A stretch of 15,658 nt of DNA from Myxococcales bacterium (lineage in GTDB: Bacteria; Myxococcota; Polyangia; HGW-17; SLPX01). The stretch lies in the NCBI GenBank assembly GCA_007131745.1, contig SLPX01000304.1, positions 1 through 15,658 of the forward strand, given 5' to 3'. Below, one piece after another: positions 7,655 to 14,808 of this stretch (positions within the stretch are counted from its first letter, which is position 1; each line of letters opens with the position of its first letter). Under the pieces are notes generated by a model that was not told the origin of the DNA, searched no databases, and was given only the letters and a program-made list of their open reading frames with translations. Position numbers and translations under genes: made by a program.

Positions 7655-7694
7655 AAAAAAAGGGGTCGCTGTGGTCAGGTCTAAACAGCGATCC
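7655..7694 (-). terminator. Rho-independent terminator of selA, spanning its stop codon
   Basis: On the minus strand GGATCGCTG (7694-7686) pairs with CAGCGACCC (7671-7663) as a 9-bp stem with one G-U pair and a 14-base loop. It is followed closely by seven T residues (7661-7655). The selA TAG (7683-7681) lies in the loop, so the left arm is the last coding sequence of selA. The opposite direction has no T run, so it does not serve the convergent repeat gene. Confidence 0.7.
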
Positions 7695-9117
7695 GGCTTT
7701 CCAATTCTGAAAACATTTTCGCGATGACCGGGAGATCTTCATCTCTGACACTTCGCATGTCCAGGATGAACCGGTCGTCATCAATGCGGCCGATGATGGG
7801 GACACGCTGTTTTCTGAACAGGTCGGAGATTTGTTCGACGGAATAGTGTTTTGTTTCCACGGCCACAGCGGCCGACGCCAGGTCCAAGAGAGGGGAAGCT
7901 CCGCCTCCTACACGGCCTGTCGTCAGGACCTTCTTGAAGCTGAATCGATTTGAATGGGACGATGATTTCAGAACTGAGATCAGTTTTTTACACCTTGACT
8001 CGATTTCGTGGATGGATTGACAGATCATGGACACCGCGGGAATTTGTTTTTCCGGTTGTCCCCATTCATATATGGCCAGCACGGAGTCAAGTGCAGCCAA
8101 TGTAATTTTGCACGGACGAACTGCTCGGACAAGTGGATGTTTTCTTATCACTGATACGTATTTTTCTTTTCCCGCGATTATTCCCGCTTGTGGACCTCCA
8201 AGCAGTTTGTCTCCGGAAAACGTCACCAGGTCGACTCCGGAATCGAGCGCTTTTTGAACGCCCGTTTCAGGGAACCCGCCGGTTCGGAAGCTTTTGTAAG
8301 CGTTTTCGAATAGGCCGGATCCCATGTCCATCGCAGAAGGTATGGAGATTTCTTTCGCAAGAGCCGAGATTTCTTCAAGCGAGGGGGCCTCCGTGTAACC
8401 GACGATGTCGAAGTTGGATCTGTGTACTTTAAGGAGAAGTCCGGTCTCCTCGGTGACCGCCTGCCTGTAATCCTCGATACGCGTTCGATTTGTTGTGCCG
8501 ACCTCTATGAGCCGCGCTCCGGAACTCCGCATCACGTCGGGAATCCTGAAGGATCCTCCGATTTCGACCAATTCCCCCCGTGAAACAATGACTTCTTTCC
8601 GTTCGGCCAATGCCGCCAAGGAAACCAAAACCGCGGCGGCGTTGTTATTGACCACCATGGAATCCTCAACGACCAGCATGCGTTTCAATCTTTCCGACGC
8701 GTGTACGTGCCTTGATCCTCGTTTGCCGTCTTGGACCGAGTACTCGAGCGTGCAGTATCCGGATGCCTTGTCCGTGACTTGTTCCAGAGCTTCAGCCGGC
8801 AAGGGGGATCGTCCCAGGTTCGTATGCACGACTATCCCGGTTGCATTGATCACTTTTGCAAGAGTTCCCGATTCCAGTTCCAAACAGATATTCTTCAGTG
8901 AATCTCGAAGAAGTCGATCATTGTCATCTGGATGGTCTGCGTGACCAAAAGACTCGCCGCTGATTATCGAATTTCTCTTTTTGTCCACGTACTTACGGCA
9001 GGCCTCAACGATCATCCGCCGGGGGAATTCTTCATAAAGGTTTTTTATCTCAGGTCGTTGAGCAAGTTCACCCACTTGAGGGAGCTTTCTAAGCGCTTGT
9101 TGGATTTCTTTTTTCAT
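7681..9117 (-). CDS. selA: L-seryl-tRNA(Sec) selenium transferase (selenocysteine synthase)
   Basis: This PLP enzyme converts Ser-tRNA(Sec) to Sec-tRNA(Sec) using selenophosphate in the cytoplasm. The protein has 478 residues, close to the usual SelA length. It begins with the family's LRKLPQVGEL segment, continues with INATGIVVHTNLGRSPL, and carries SGDKLLGGPQAG with the presumed PLP lysine at residue 304. The ATG at 9117 has AGGA eight bases upstream. An ATG three codons earlier and a longer in-frame extension lack a good ribosome site and SelA-like sequence. No selB, selD or tRNA(Sec) gene is in the window. The gene is divergent from the REC-PATAN operon, with 215 bases between them. It implies that the organism makes selenoproteins. 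Confidence 0.95.
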   Translation of the reverse strand: MKKEIQQALRKLPQVGELAQRPEIKNLYEEFPRRMIVEACRKYVDKKRNSIISGESFGHADHPDDNDRLLRDSLKNICLELESGTLAKVINATGIVVHTNLGRSPLPAEALEQVTDKASGYCTLEYSVQDGKRGSRHVHASERLKRMLVVEDSMVVNNNAAAVLVSLAALAERKEVIVSRGELVEIGGSFRIPDVMRSSGARLIEVGTTNRTRIEDYRQAVTEETGLLLKVHRSNFDIVGYTEAPSLEEISALAKEISIPSAMDMGSGLFENAYKSFRTGGFPETGVQKALDSGVDLVTFSGDKLLGGPQAGIIAGKEKYVSVIRKHPLVRAVRPCKITLAALDSVLAIYEWGQPEKQIPAVSMICQSIHEIESRCKKLISVLKSSSHSNRFSFKKVLTTGRVGGGASPLLDLASAAVAVETKHYSVEQISDLFRKQRVPIIGRIDDDRFILDMRSVRDEDLPVIAKMFSELESRIAV

Positions 9118-9332
9118 GTGATTCATCCTGTGATCTTTCTGTGAGAACTGCAACTTTTGTGGTCCATGAAAATGTGTTTGCGGTCCGAAACGATCTTCCA
9201 ACGGTAAATGGGCGCATTGTGCGAAGTGTTACAAAATCGCACGGGCACTTCAGGTTGATCTGGTGTTCACCGGGGTTCTTTGCTAAATACGGACTCTTGG
9301 GGCCACGGTTTCTTGTTTTTCGTGAGGAGAAG

Positions 9333-11318
9333 ATGGACAACAGAACAATTTTGATTGTTGACGATGACGTGGAGGTTCAGTCCTTCCTGGCGGACTTTCT
9401 TCATGGAGACGGGTGGCAGGTCCTCCTGGAAACCGATGGAGACTGGGCGCTCAAGACTTTCAGAAGCCGCCGCGTGGATGCGGTTCTTTTGGATATTTAT
9501 CTGCCGGTGATGAATGGATTCCAGGTGGCGGAAGCTCTACGAGGGATGCCGGAAGGCAGGAATGTGCCCATTGTTATGTTGTCGGGTGTATACAGGGGAA
9601 AAACGCAGAGGGAGGAGGTTGCGCGGAAATACGGTTTGTTGGGGTATTTGACGAAACCGATTAAGGTTGAAGAACTCAGAAATCTCTTGAAGGGTTATTT
9701 CGGTTCAAGTTATCCCGATGCTTCGGAGTCGAAAACAAAGAAGAAAAAGGGACGTCACACCCTGCTCTTGGAAAGAGCTGCAGCTAAGGGGGTCGCGGGG
9801 GAATCCGCGCCTTCCGCTAGTAAGGTCGGCAGGGGAAGGATCCCGTTGCGGGGCAATTTGAAGGAAAACGATTTTCCATTTGTATTGGGGGAAATTTCAC
9901 GTGTGCAGGCAACGGGAGCATTGTTCATACTCGAAGAGAAGACGAAGAAGATTGTATATTTTAACAATGGGGTTCCCGTTTACGTGAAATCAAATCTTTT
10001 AAGGGAGTGTTTGGGGCGGATGCTTGTGAGAGAAAATATCATCGATGAGGGCCAGTGCGAACAGTCACTGGCCCGGATGAAGAAATCAGGCGGCATGCAG
10101 GGAGCGGAATTGATAGAAATGGGTTTGATTCGGGCCGATGACCTGGTGGCTGCTTTGAAGAGACAGATGGAAATCAAGTTGCTTGGAGTTTTTGCATTGG
10201 ACGGAGCGAAATACACGTTTAAAGAAAATGTGCATAGCCCATCTCATGAATTCAAGCCTGAATCAAGCGTGGCCACTTTGATCTACAAGGGCGTAATGGC
10301 TGCAACACCGCGGTCCCGCATAGAAAAAGAGATGCTTGATTGTCGTGGCTTCCATCCCGCTCCAGCGGAAGATCCGTCCAGAAGGTTTCAATTGATTGAA
10401 ACCGAAACCGAAGAGGAAAGGTTTTTTCTTGAATCGATTGATGCAACCCGCAATGTCGATGAAATCGTGGAAAAAGCAGGAATCGGCCATGAGCGTGCGC
10501 GCTCTGTTCTTTATGCGGCTTTGTCTTCGGGTATCCTTGAGCTTTGGGACGGTCCGGTCAGGAAAGGAAGGCTGAATCTGGGATCAATCAAGGTGGATGG
10601 CAAGGATTTGGCTTTGATGTCGGAGAGAGCGGTTGTTGAGCATCTTAGCGATAAACTCGCAGCGCTTCAGAATCGGGATTGCTTTGAGATTTTGGGAGTG
10701 CAATCGGACGTCGATGAGTATCGACTGGACATTGCTTTTGAAAAGCTGGCCTCGAGTTATCATCCCGACAGGTTTGTAGGATCCGGGGTCGGCTCACAGG
10801 AACTGGCGGAGTCCCTCTTTGAGATCTACAAGGAAGCCTATTATCTGCTCAAGGATGGTGCGGCAAAGGAAGTTTCCGGTAAGCAGGTTCATTCCGCTGA
10901 AGAGGAAACATGCACCCGCCCCGCAGCCTTGGAGTCAGCGATTCGAACTCTCGAGGCTGCAAAACACTTGGATGAAGGTTTGGCAGCGGAGGAGAAGAAA
11001 GATTGGGAGAATGCAGCGGAGAATTATCGGAGGGCTGTTGAAGTCAGGCCGAAGAGATGGGATTTGAGAACCCGGCTCGGCTGGGCGCTGATGAATTGCC
11101 CCGGCAGGGACGATACACAGATGGAGAAAGCCCGGAAACATCTTCAAAAAGCGGTGGAACTGAACCCTGGAGCATATCAGCCGTACCTTTATTTGGGTTA
11201 TTTCTTTGAAAATGCGAAAGACCTTGACGCTGCCGAGAAAGAGTTTCAGAAAGCATTGCATCGAGATCCGAGATGCCGCGAAGCGAAGATGGCTTTGGCG
11301 CGATTGATGGACAGGTGA
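9333..11318 (+). CDS. Response regulator fused to PATAN (DUF4388), J and TPR domains
   Basis: The protein has 661 residues. Residues 1-125 form a REC domain with the acidic pair after ILIVDDD, phosphoacceptor Asp54 (LLDIYLP) and the conserved Lys108-Pro109. A Lys-rich linker follows, then a PATAN/DUF4388 region (about 170-315), a possible winged-helix segment, and a J-like domain with HPD at 477-479 (YHPDRF) near its centre. C-terminal TPR-like helices cover about 545-661. There is no DNA-binding or enzymatic output domain that I can identify, so signalling probably runs through protein contacts, perhaps recruiting DnaK through the HPD. GAGGAG lies just upstream of the ATG at 9333. The open frame extends back to 9141, but that stretch has no REC-like sequence and is taken as leader. 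First gene of a three-gene operon, 49 bases before the next. Confidence 0.9.
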   Translation: MDNRTILIVDDDVEVQSFLADFLHGDGWQVLLETDGDWALKTFRSRRVDAVLLDIYLPVMNGFQVAEALRGMPEGRNVPIVMLSGVYRGKTQREEVARKYGLLGYLTKPIKVEELRNLLKGYFGSSYPDASESKTKKKKGRHTLLLERAAAKGVAGESAPSASKVGRGRIPLRGNLKENDFPFVLGEISRVQATGALFILEEKTKKIVYFNNGVPVYVKSNLLRECLGRMLVRENIIDEGQCEQSLARMKKSGGMQGAELIEMGLIRADDLVAALKRQMEIKLLGVFALDGAKYTFKENVHSPSHEFKPESSVATLIYKGVMAATPRSRIEKEMLDCRGFHPAPAEDPSRRFQLIETETEEERFFLESIDATRNVDEIVEKAGIGHERARSVLYAALSSGILELWDGPVRKGRLNLGSIKVDGKDLALMSERAVVEHLSDKLAALQNRDCFEILGVQSDVDEYRLDIAFEKLASSYHPDRFVGSGVGSQELAESLFEIYKEAYYLLKDGAAKEVSGKQVHSAEEETCTRPAALESAIRTLEAAKHLDEGLAAEEKKDWENAAENYRRAVEVRPKRWDLRTRLGWALMNCPGRDDTQMEKARKHLQKAVELNPGAYQPYLYLGYFFENAKDLDAAEKEFQKALHRDPRCREAKMALARLMDR

Positions 11319-11367
11319 GGATGCATGGGTGGTTGCGAAAGGGGCTTTTTTGACGGAGAGTCGATGA

Positions 11368-12423
11368 ATGAAAAGGACTATGGACGTAGATTTCAACGCA
11401 AACGGAAATGAGCAGGTTTGGTTCGAATCGTATTCAATGGACCAATATTCCGCTCACCTGGATCGTGGCTGGGAACTTGTTGCCAGGGGGGATTTTTCAG
11501 GCGCACGGGCTTCAGTGGAATCCATTCACCGGTTGGAGGAGAATTCCCCGGACGGTCATACATTAAACGGCGCCGTGTGTTTGGGCGAAGGTGATTACGA
11601 GGCAGCGTTGGAGGCCTTGAACAAGGCGCTTGAACATGATCCCGATCATATAGATGCAATGGTTTATCTTGCGGAAGTGCTATCGCAGGATCAGGATTCA
11701 AGAGAAGAGGCTCTGGGGTATGTGGAGAAGGTGCGTGATTTGCTGATTGATGATCTGCCGGTGGAGACGGCTGTATTGGAAGCGGAAATTTTGTGGAATT
11801 TGGATAATCGAGAAGAAAGCTTAAAAATAGCGGGCGCAATAGAGAAAAATTCAGACATTTCCGCGGTGGCGGCTTTTAGACTGGGTCGCCTTTATTTCGA
11901 GGCCGGTTTTGATGGGGAGGCGAAAACATGGCTGGAGTGGTCCTTGACCGAGGGAGAGTTTTCGGACGCCTATCATTACCTGGGAATTTTGGAAGAGAAT
12001 TCCGGCAGAACAGATTTGTCTTTGGGGCATTTTTTGAGGGTGAGGGAATTAGATCTTCAAGCACCGGTTCCTCCATGGAGTTTCAGCTCCGATTTGTTCG
12101 AGATTCAAATCGAAAGCGCTTTGGAATCCTTGGGCATTGAAACAAAGCAGAAGATGAGCATTGTTGCAGTAGATTATCCGTCGCCGGAGATCATTTTGGA
12201 GGGAGCGGATCCCCGGATTCCGGTTTACCTGTCGACCCGGGGGGGGATTGAAGCGGCAAACGCAGAACAATCCCGTCCGGTTCTTTTTCTTTTAGTGTAT
12301 CAGCGGAATATCGAGAGAATGTGTCGTTCGAGCGATGACGTGCTGGATGTATTGAAAGGAGAAATTCAGCTTGAATTGGATTCTTTGGCAGCAGGATCGC
12401 TCAACCGGGCAACTGGAAAATGA
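11368..12423 (+). CDS. TPR protein with catalytically dead zincin-like (metallopeptidase family) domain
   Basis: The protein has 351 residues. TPR-like helical repeats cover about 25-235 (for example GDYEAALEALNKALEHDPDH). From about residue 239 the sequence follows the pattern I remember for the small bacterial 'metallopeptidase family' (PF06262, zincin_1): an F..Q.E.ALESL helix, then AVDYPSPE, then a VYQRNIERMCRS stretch and a final helix. Where that family has HExxH, this protein reads LELDS (335-339): the Glu is kept but both metal-binding histidines are replaced. I infer a non-catalytic binding domain. GGAG lies nine bases upstream of the ATG; an in-frame ATG four codons later is possible. 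The gene is 11 bases from the coiled-coil gene, so the two are almost certainly co-transcribed. Confidence 0.72.
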   Translation: MKRTMDVDFNANGNEQVWFESYSMDQYSAHLDRGWELVARGDFSGARASVESIHRLEENSPDGHTLNGAVCLGEGDYEAALEALNKALEHDPDHIDAMVYLAEVLSQDQDSREEALGYVEKVRDLLIDDLPVETAVLEAEILWNLDNREESLKIAGAIEKNSDISAVAAFRLGRLYFEAGFDGEAKTWLEWSLTEGEFSDAYHYLGILEENSGRTDLSLGHFLRVRELDLQAPVPPWSFSSDLFEIQIESALESLGIETKQKMSIVAVDYPSPEIILEGADPRIPVYLSTRGGIEAANAEQSRPVLFLLVYQRNIERMCRSSDDVLDVLKGEIQLELDSLAAGSLNRATGK

Positions 12424-12434
12424 CTTGACCTGAT

Positions 12435-13541
12435 ATGGCAAAAGCGGCGAAAAAACCTGAAGAAGTCATATCCGACATCCCTAAAGAAGCTCTTGACAGG
12501 GATTACAAAGGCCGGAGGGGATGGACCTTGGGCGCTTCGTGGGATTCGGTCAAGTACGCGGCTCGGCTTTTTTGGGGGGCTGTATCAAGGCGGCTTGCAA
12601 GAAGGAAGGTCGTAAAGATACTGGATGAGCGAAAAGAGCTTTTCGAACAGAGACTGGTTGAACTAGGGCGTTTTGCACTCTATCTTGACGGGTTTTCTCA
12701 TGAAAGCATGAGTGAGTTCAATGAAGACCTTGACAAACTAGAAAAGAGAAAAGCAGACCTCGAAGAAGAAATAGGGGAAGTTCAAAAGCGCTATCAGCAG
12801 GCTAAAGTCGAGGGTGAACGCGTACGCGGGGAACTGGAGCAGAAGTATCGTGAGGCAAAAACGGCTCGCAGAGACGTGGAAGCCGCAGTGGATCCTTTAA
12901 TTGCTGAACTTAACTCCCACAAATCCAAGTGGCGGCGCTCGGAATATGAAATAGAGCATCTTGAGGAGAAGGTCAGGCTGGGAGACGCGGACCTGGACCG
13001 GTTGTCTCGCGAGAACGCACCCGTGACCGAAGTATCCAAGCTGAGGACCAAGGTCTCCAGATGGAGGGGGGAAATAAAAAAGATAGAACGAAAAATACCC
13101 GAGTTGCGAAGCCGGGTTCAATCACTCAAACCACAAATAGAGGATCTCAGGAAGGACCTGGAAAATAGCAAGAAAGAGGAAGAACTAGCCAAGGCCGAAT
13201 TTCGCGAGGCCATGGCACAAGAAAAAACTCGCCGTGAGGAGATCATAACCGAGAAAGAAGGTTTGCAACACGCTTTGTCGGAGGTTGAGAAGTTCAAGCG
13301 TAACGTGTTTTTGGAAACCGGCCGCATGTTGAACTGGAACAGGATTGAAGATGTAGCTCTTGAAGGACGTTACGGGGAGTTGGATGGACTGGAAAAAGAG
13401 CGCAAGCGCCTGGAGTTGAAGGTGTCGCTTCTGAACAAGCCCAGCGGAAAGCTTGCATGGGAGCCCCTTTTCAGGGCTTTTGTGATATTTACCTGCATTA
13501 TTCTTGTAGCTCTTATCGTCGTCAAGGTGACAGTGCTTTGA
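12435..13541 (+). CDS. Tail-anchored coiled-coil protein, function unknown
   Basis: The protein has 368 residues. A basic N-terminal part of about 60 residues includes KYAARLFWGAVSRRLARRK, possibly an amphipathic helix. From about 70 to 335 the sequence is dominated by Glu, Lys, Arg, Leu and Gln in heptad-like spacing, typical of long coiled coil. A single hydrophobic segment (346-368) ends the protein with almost no residues after it, the mark of a tail anchor with the coiled coil in the cytoplasm. There is no good Shine-Dalgarno site before the ATG, so translation may be coupled to the TPR gene ending 11 bases upstream. Its last 20 bases overlap the convergent HEAT lipoprotein gene. I recognise no family; a membrane-linked scaffold is plausible. 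Confidence 0.75.
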   Translation: MAKAAKKPEEVISDIPKEALDRDYKGRRGWTLGASWDSVKYAARLFWGAVSRRLARRKVVKILDERKELFEQRLVELGRFALYLDGFSHESMSEFNEDLDKLEKRKADLEEEIGEVQKRYQQAKVEGERVRGELEQKYREAKTARRDVEAAVDPLIAELNSHKSKWRRSEYEIEHLEEKVRLGDADLDRLSRENAPVTEVSKLRTKVSRWRGEIKKIERKIPELRSRVQSLKPQIEDLRKDLENSKKEEELAKAEFREAMAQEKTRREEIITEKEGLQHALSEVEKFKRNVFLETGRMLNWNRIEDVALEGRYGELDGLEKERKRLELKVSLLNKPSGKLAWEPLFRAFVIFTCIILVALIVVKVTVL

Positions 13542-14619
13542 GAGCCGAGCGGGCCATGTTTCTGACATCGCGGTCGGGATGACCGTCCGCGGTGAGTATC
13601 AGAAAAGCCCTTGCTTCGGCTCCGCCCAGTTGTGATACAACCTCCAAAATACTTCTGATTCCTTCACTGTCCTGGAATTGAGTCATCTCCGTCAGCTTGG
13701 GGACAACGCTTCGGTCGCCTATCTGCACAATGGCTTCCATGGCTTGTTCCCTTAATCGTTCCTGCCCGCTGAACCGTATTGTATGCAGGAGACTCGGCAG
13801 GCAATCCCCGAGTTTTCTGGTTGCAATGATTCTGATTGCGATTTCCTGAATATCGTCGGCTTCTTGATCCAAGGGCGGAGGCAACTGGGTGGAAGCGATG
13901 TTGGCGGCTGCCCATCCAACTGCACCCAGCATCGGAATAGCGGACCTGGTGACAGCCGAAGCTGCTTGTTGCCATACACCGGGGCGGAGCCTGTGCGATT
14001 CCCGCTCTGAACCTACAACTCCTGCTTCTAGGGCTGTGCATACCGCTGCAGGCCTGGCTTTTGACAGTTTTTCTTCCACTTCTATGAAACGAAAGGTGTC
14101 CCGAAAACCCTTTTGGAGCAATTCGAGATAGAAGTCTTTTAAATCGTGGGTCGTGGAAACCTGGAAAACTTGCTGTGCTTCCCCTCGTGAGATTCGTCCT
14201 TTTTCTTCCGAATCCTTTTTCATGGGTTCCATGATAATGGAGATCGAAATCGTGGCCTGTCCCTTGTCCTGGTACATGATTTGTCTGAAATACAGGTCCA
14301 CCATTACTTTTTGGGGAGCGCCGCAGGGTTTCTCGTTCTTTGGGTCGAACACGAAAACTTTGCTTTCGGAAAGCACTTTTTCCACTCTTGAGCGCAGTTC
14401 TTCTTCTTCGAAACGAACGGGCCTGTCGACCTGGTGAACGCCGCCCCGGATGGCCACTGAAAGGATACGCTTTCTTGCTGTTTCACTGCATTGAACTTCT
14501 TGCTTTTTTTCTTGTGAACAACCCAATGCGATTAGGACTGCTGCAATGGCCAGTCCGGCGTGGGTTTTTCTCCCGAAAAAAAATCTCAACTTTTCAGAAA
14601 TGTCGATGTTGTTCCACAT
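13522..14619 (-). CDS. Lipoprotein with C-terminal HEAT-like repeats
   Basis: The protein has 365 residues. A signal sequence ends in IALGC (Cys34), marking a lipoprotein. The middle part (about 45-190) is not recognised; it holds predicted strand and helix stretches and two Cys residues near the lipid anchor and in the KPCGAPQ segment. The C-terminus (about 255-365) has HEAT-like helical pairs such as LREQAMEAIVQIGD and VRNMARSALKALS. The ATG at 14619 has GAAGG nine bases upstream; an in-frame TTG at 14673 would add 18 charged residues and spoil the signal peptide. It is divergent from the activase gene and convergent, with a 20-base overlap, with the coiled-coil gene. An envelope role in protein contact is inferred. 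Confidence 0.72.
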   Translation of the reverse strand: MWNNIDISEKLRFFFGRKTHAGLAIAAVLIALGCSQEKKQEVQCSETARKRILSVAIRGGVHQVDRPVRFEEEELRSRVEKVLSESKVFVFDPKNEKPCGAPQKVMVDLYFRQIMYQDKGQATISISIIMEPMKKDSEEKGRISRGEAQQVFQVSTTHDLKDFYLELLQKGFRDTFRFIEVEEKLSKARPAAVCTALEAGVVGSERESHRLRPGVWQQAASAVTRSAIPMLGAVGWAAANIASTQLPPPLDQEADDIQEIAIRIIATRKLGDCLPSLLHTIRFSGQERLREQAMEAIVQIGDRSVVPKLTEMTQFQDSEGIRSILEVVSQLGGAEARAFLILTADGHPDRDVRNMARSALKALSP

Positions 14620-14713
14620 CCTTTTTTGCCTTCTATCACTTAGGAATACACCAGAGTTTTTCTTTCTTCGCAAGACGATCCGGAAAACCCATCAAACAAG
14701 GGGAGATTTTTTA

Positions 14714-14742
14714 TTGACAGCCCCTCACCTCCTGACTATTTA
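14714..14742 (+). promoter_or_regulatory. Sigma70-like promoter of the activase gene
   Basis: A perfect TTGACA (14714-14719) is followed after 17 bases by TATTTA (14737-14742), four of six matches to the -10 consensus. It lies 66 bases upstream of the activase ATG, in the gap shared with the divergent HEAT lipoprotein gene. Confidence 0.6.
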
Positions 14743-14750
14743 ATCTTGTT

Positions 14751-14770
14751 TAGACTGACACATGAGTCTA
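14751..14770. promoter_or_regulatory. Inverted repeat between promoter and ribosome site, possible operator
   Basis: TAGACT (14751-14756) and AGTCTA (14765-14770) form a perfect 6-base dyad with an 8-base spacer, eight bases downstream of the -10 element. The position, over the likely transcription start, suits a repressor site; a leader hairpin is the alternative. Confidence 0.4.
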
Positions 14771-14808
14771 GTTATTAATGTTGAGAAATTCGAGAGAGGA
14801 ATCCGGTA

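Noticed and set aside
7612..7680. Selenocysteine tRNA gene or SECIS element near selA
   Set aside because: Only 69 bases are available, occupied by the selA terminator; no cloverleaf and no in-frame TGA gene are seen.
7214..7684. Long overlapping frames on both strands with His/Asn/Arg-rich or Met/Thr/Val-rich products
   Set aside because: They are shadows of the tandem repeat, which keeps other frames open; they lack ribosome sites and family resemblance.
9141..9332. N-terminal extension of the REC-PATAN protein
   Set aside because: The REC domain begins right after the ATG at 9333, which has GAGGAG upstream; the 64 extra codons show no domain and fill the divergent promoter region.
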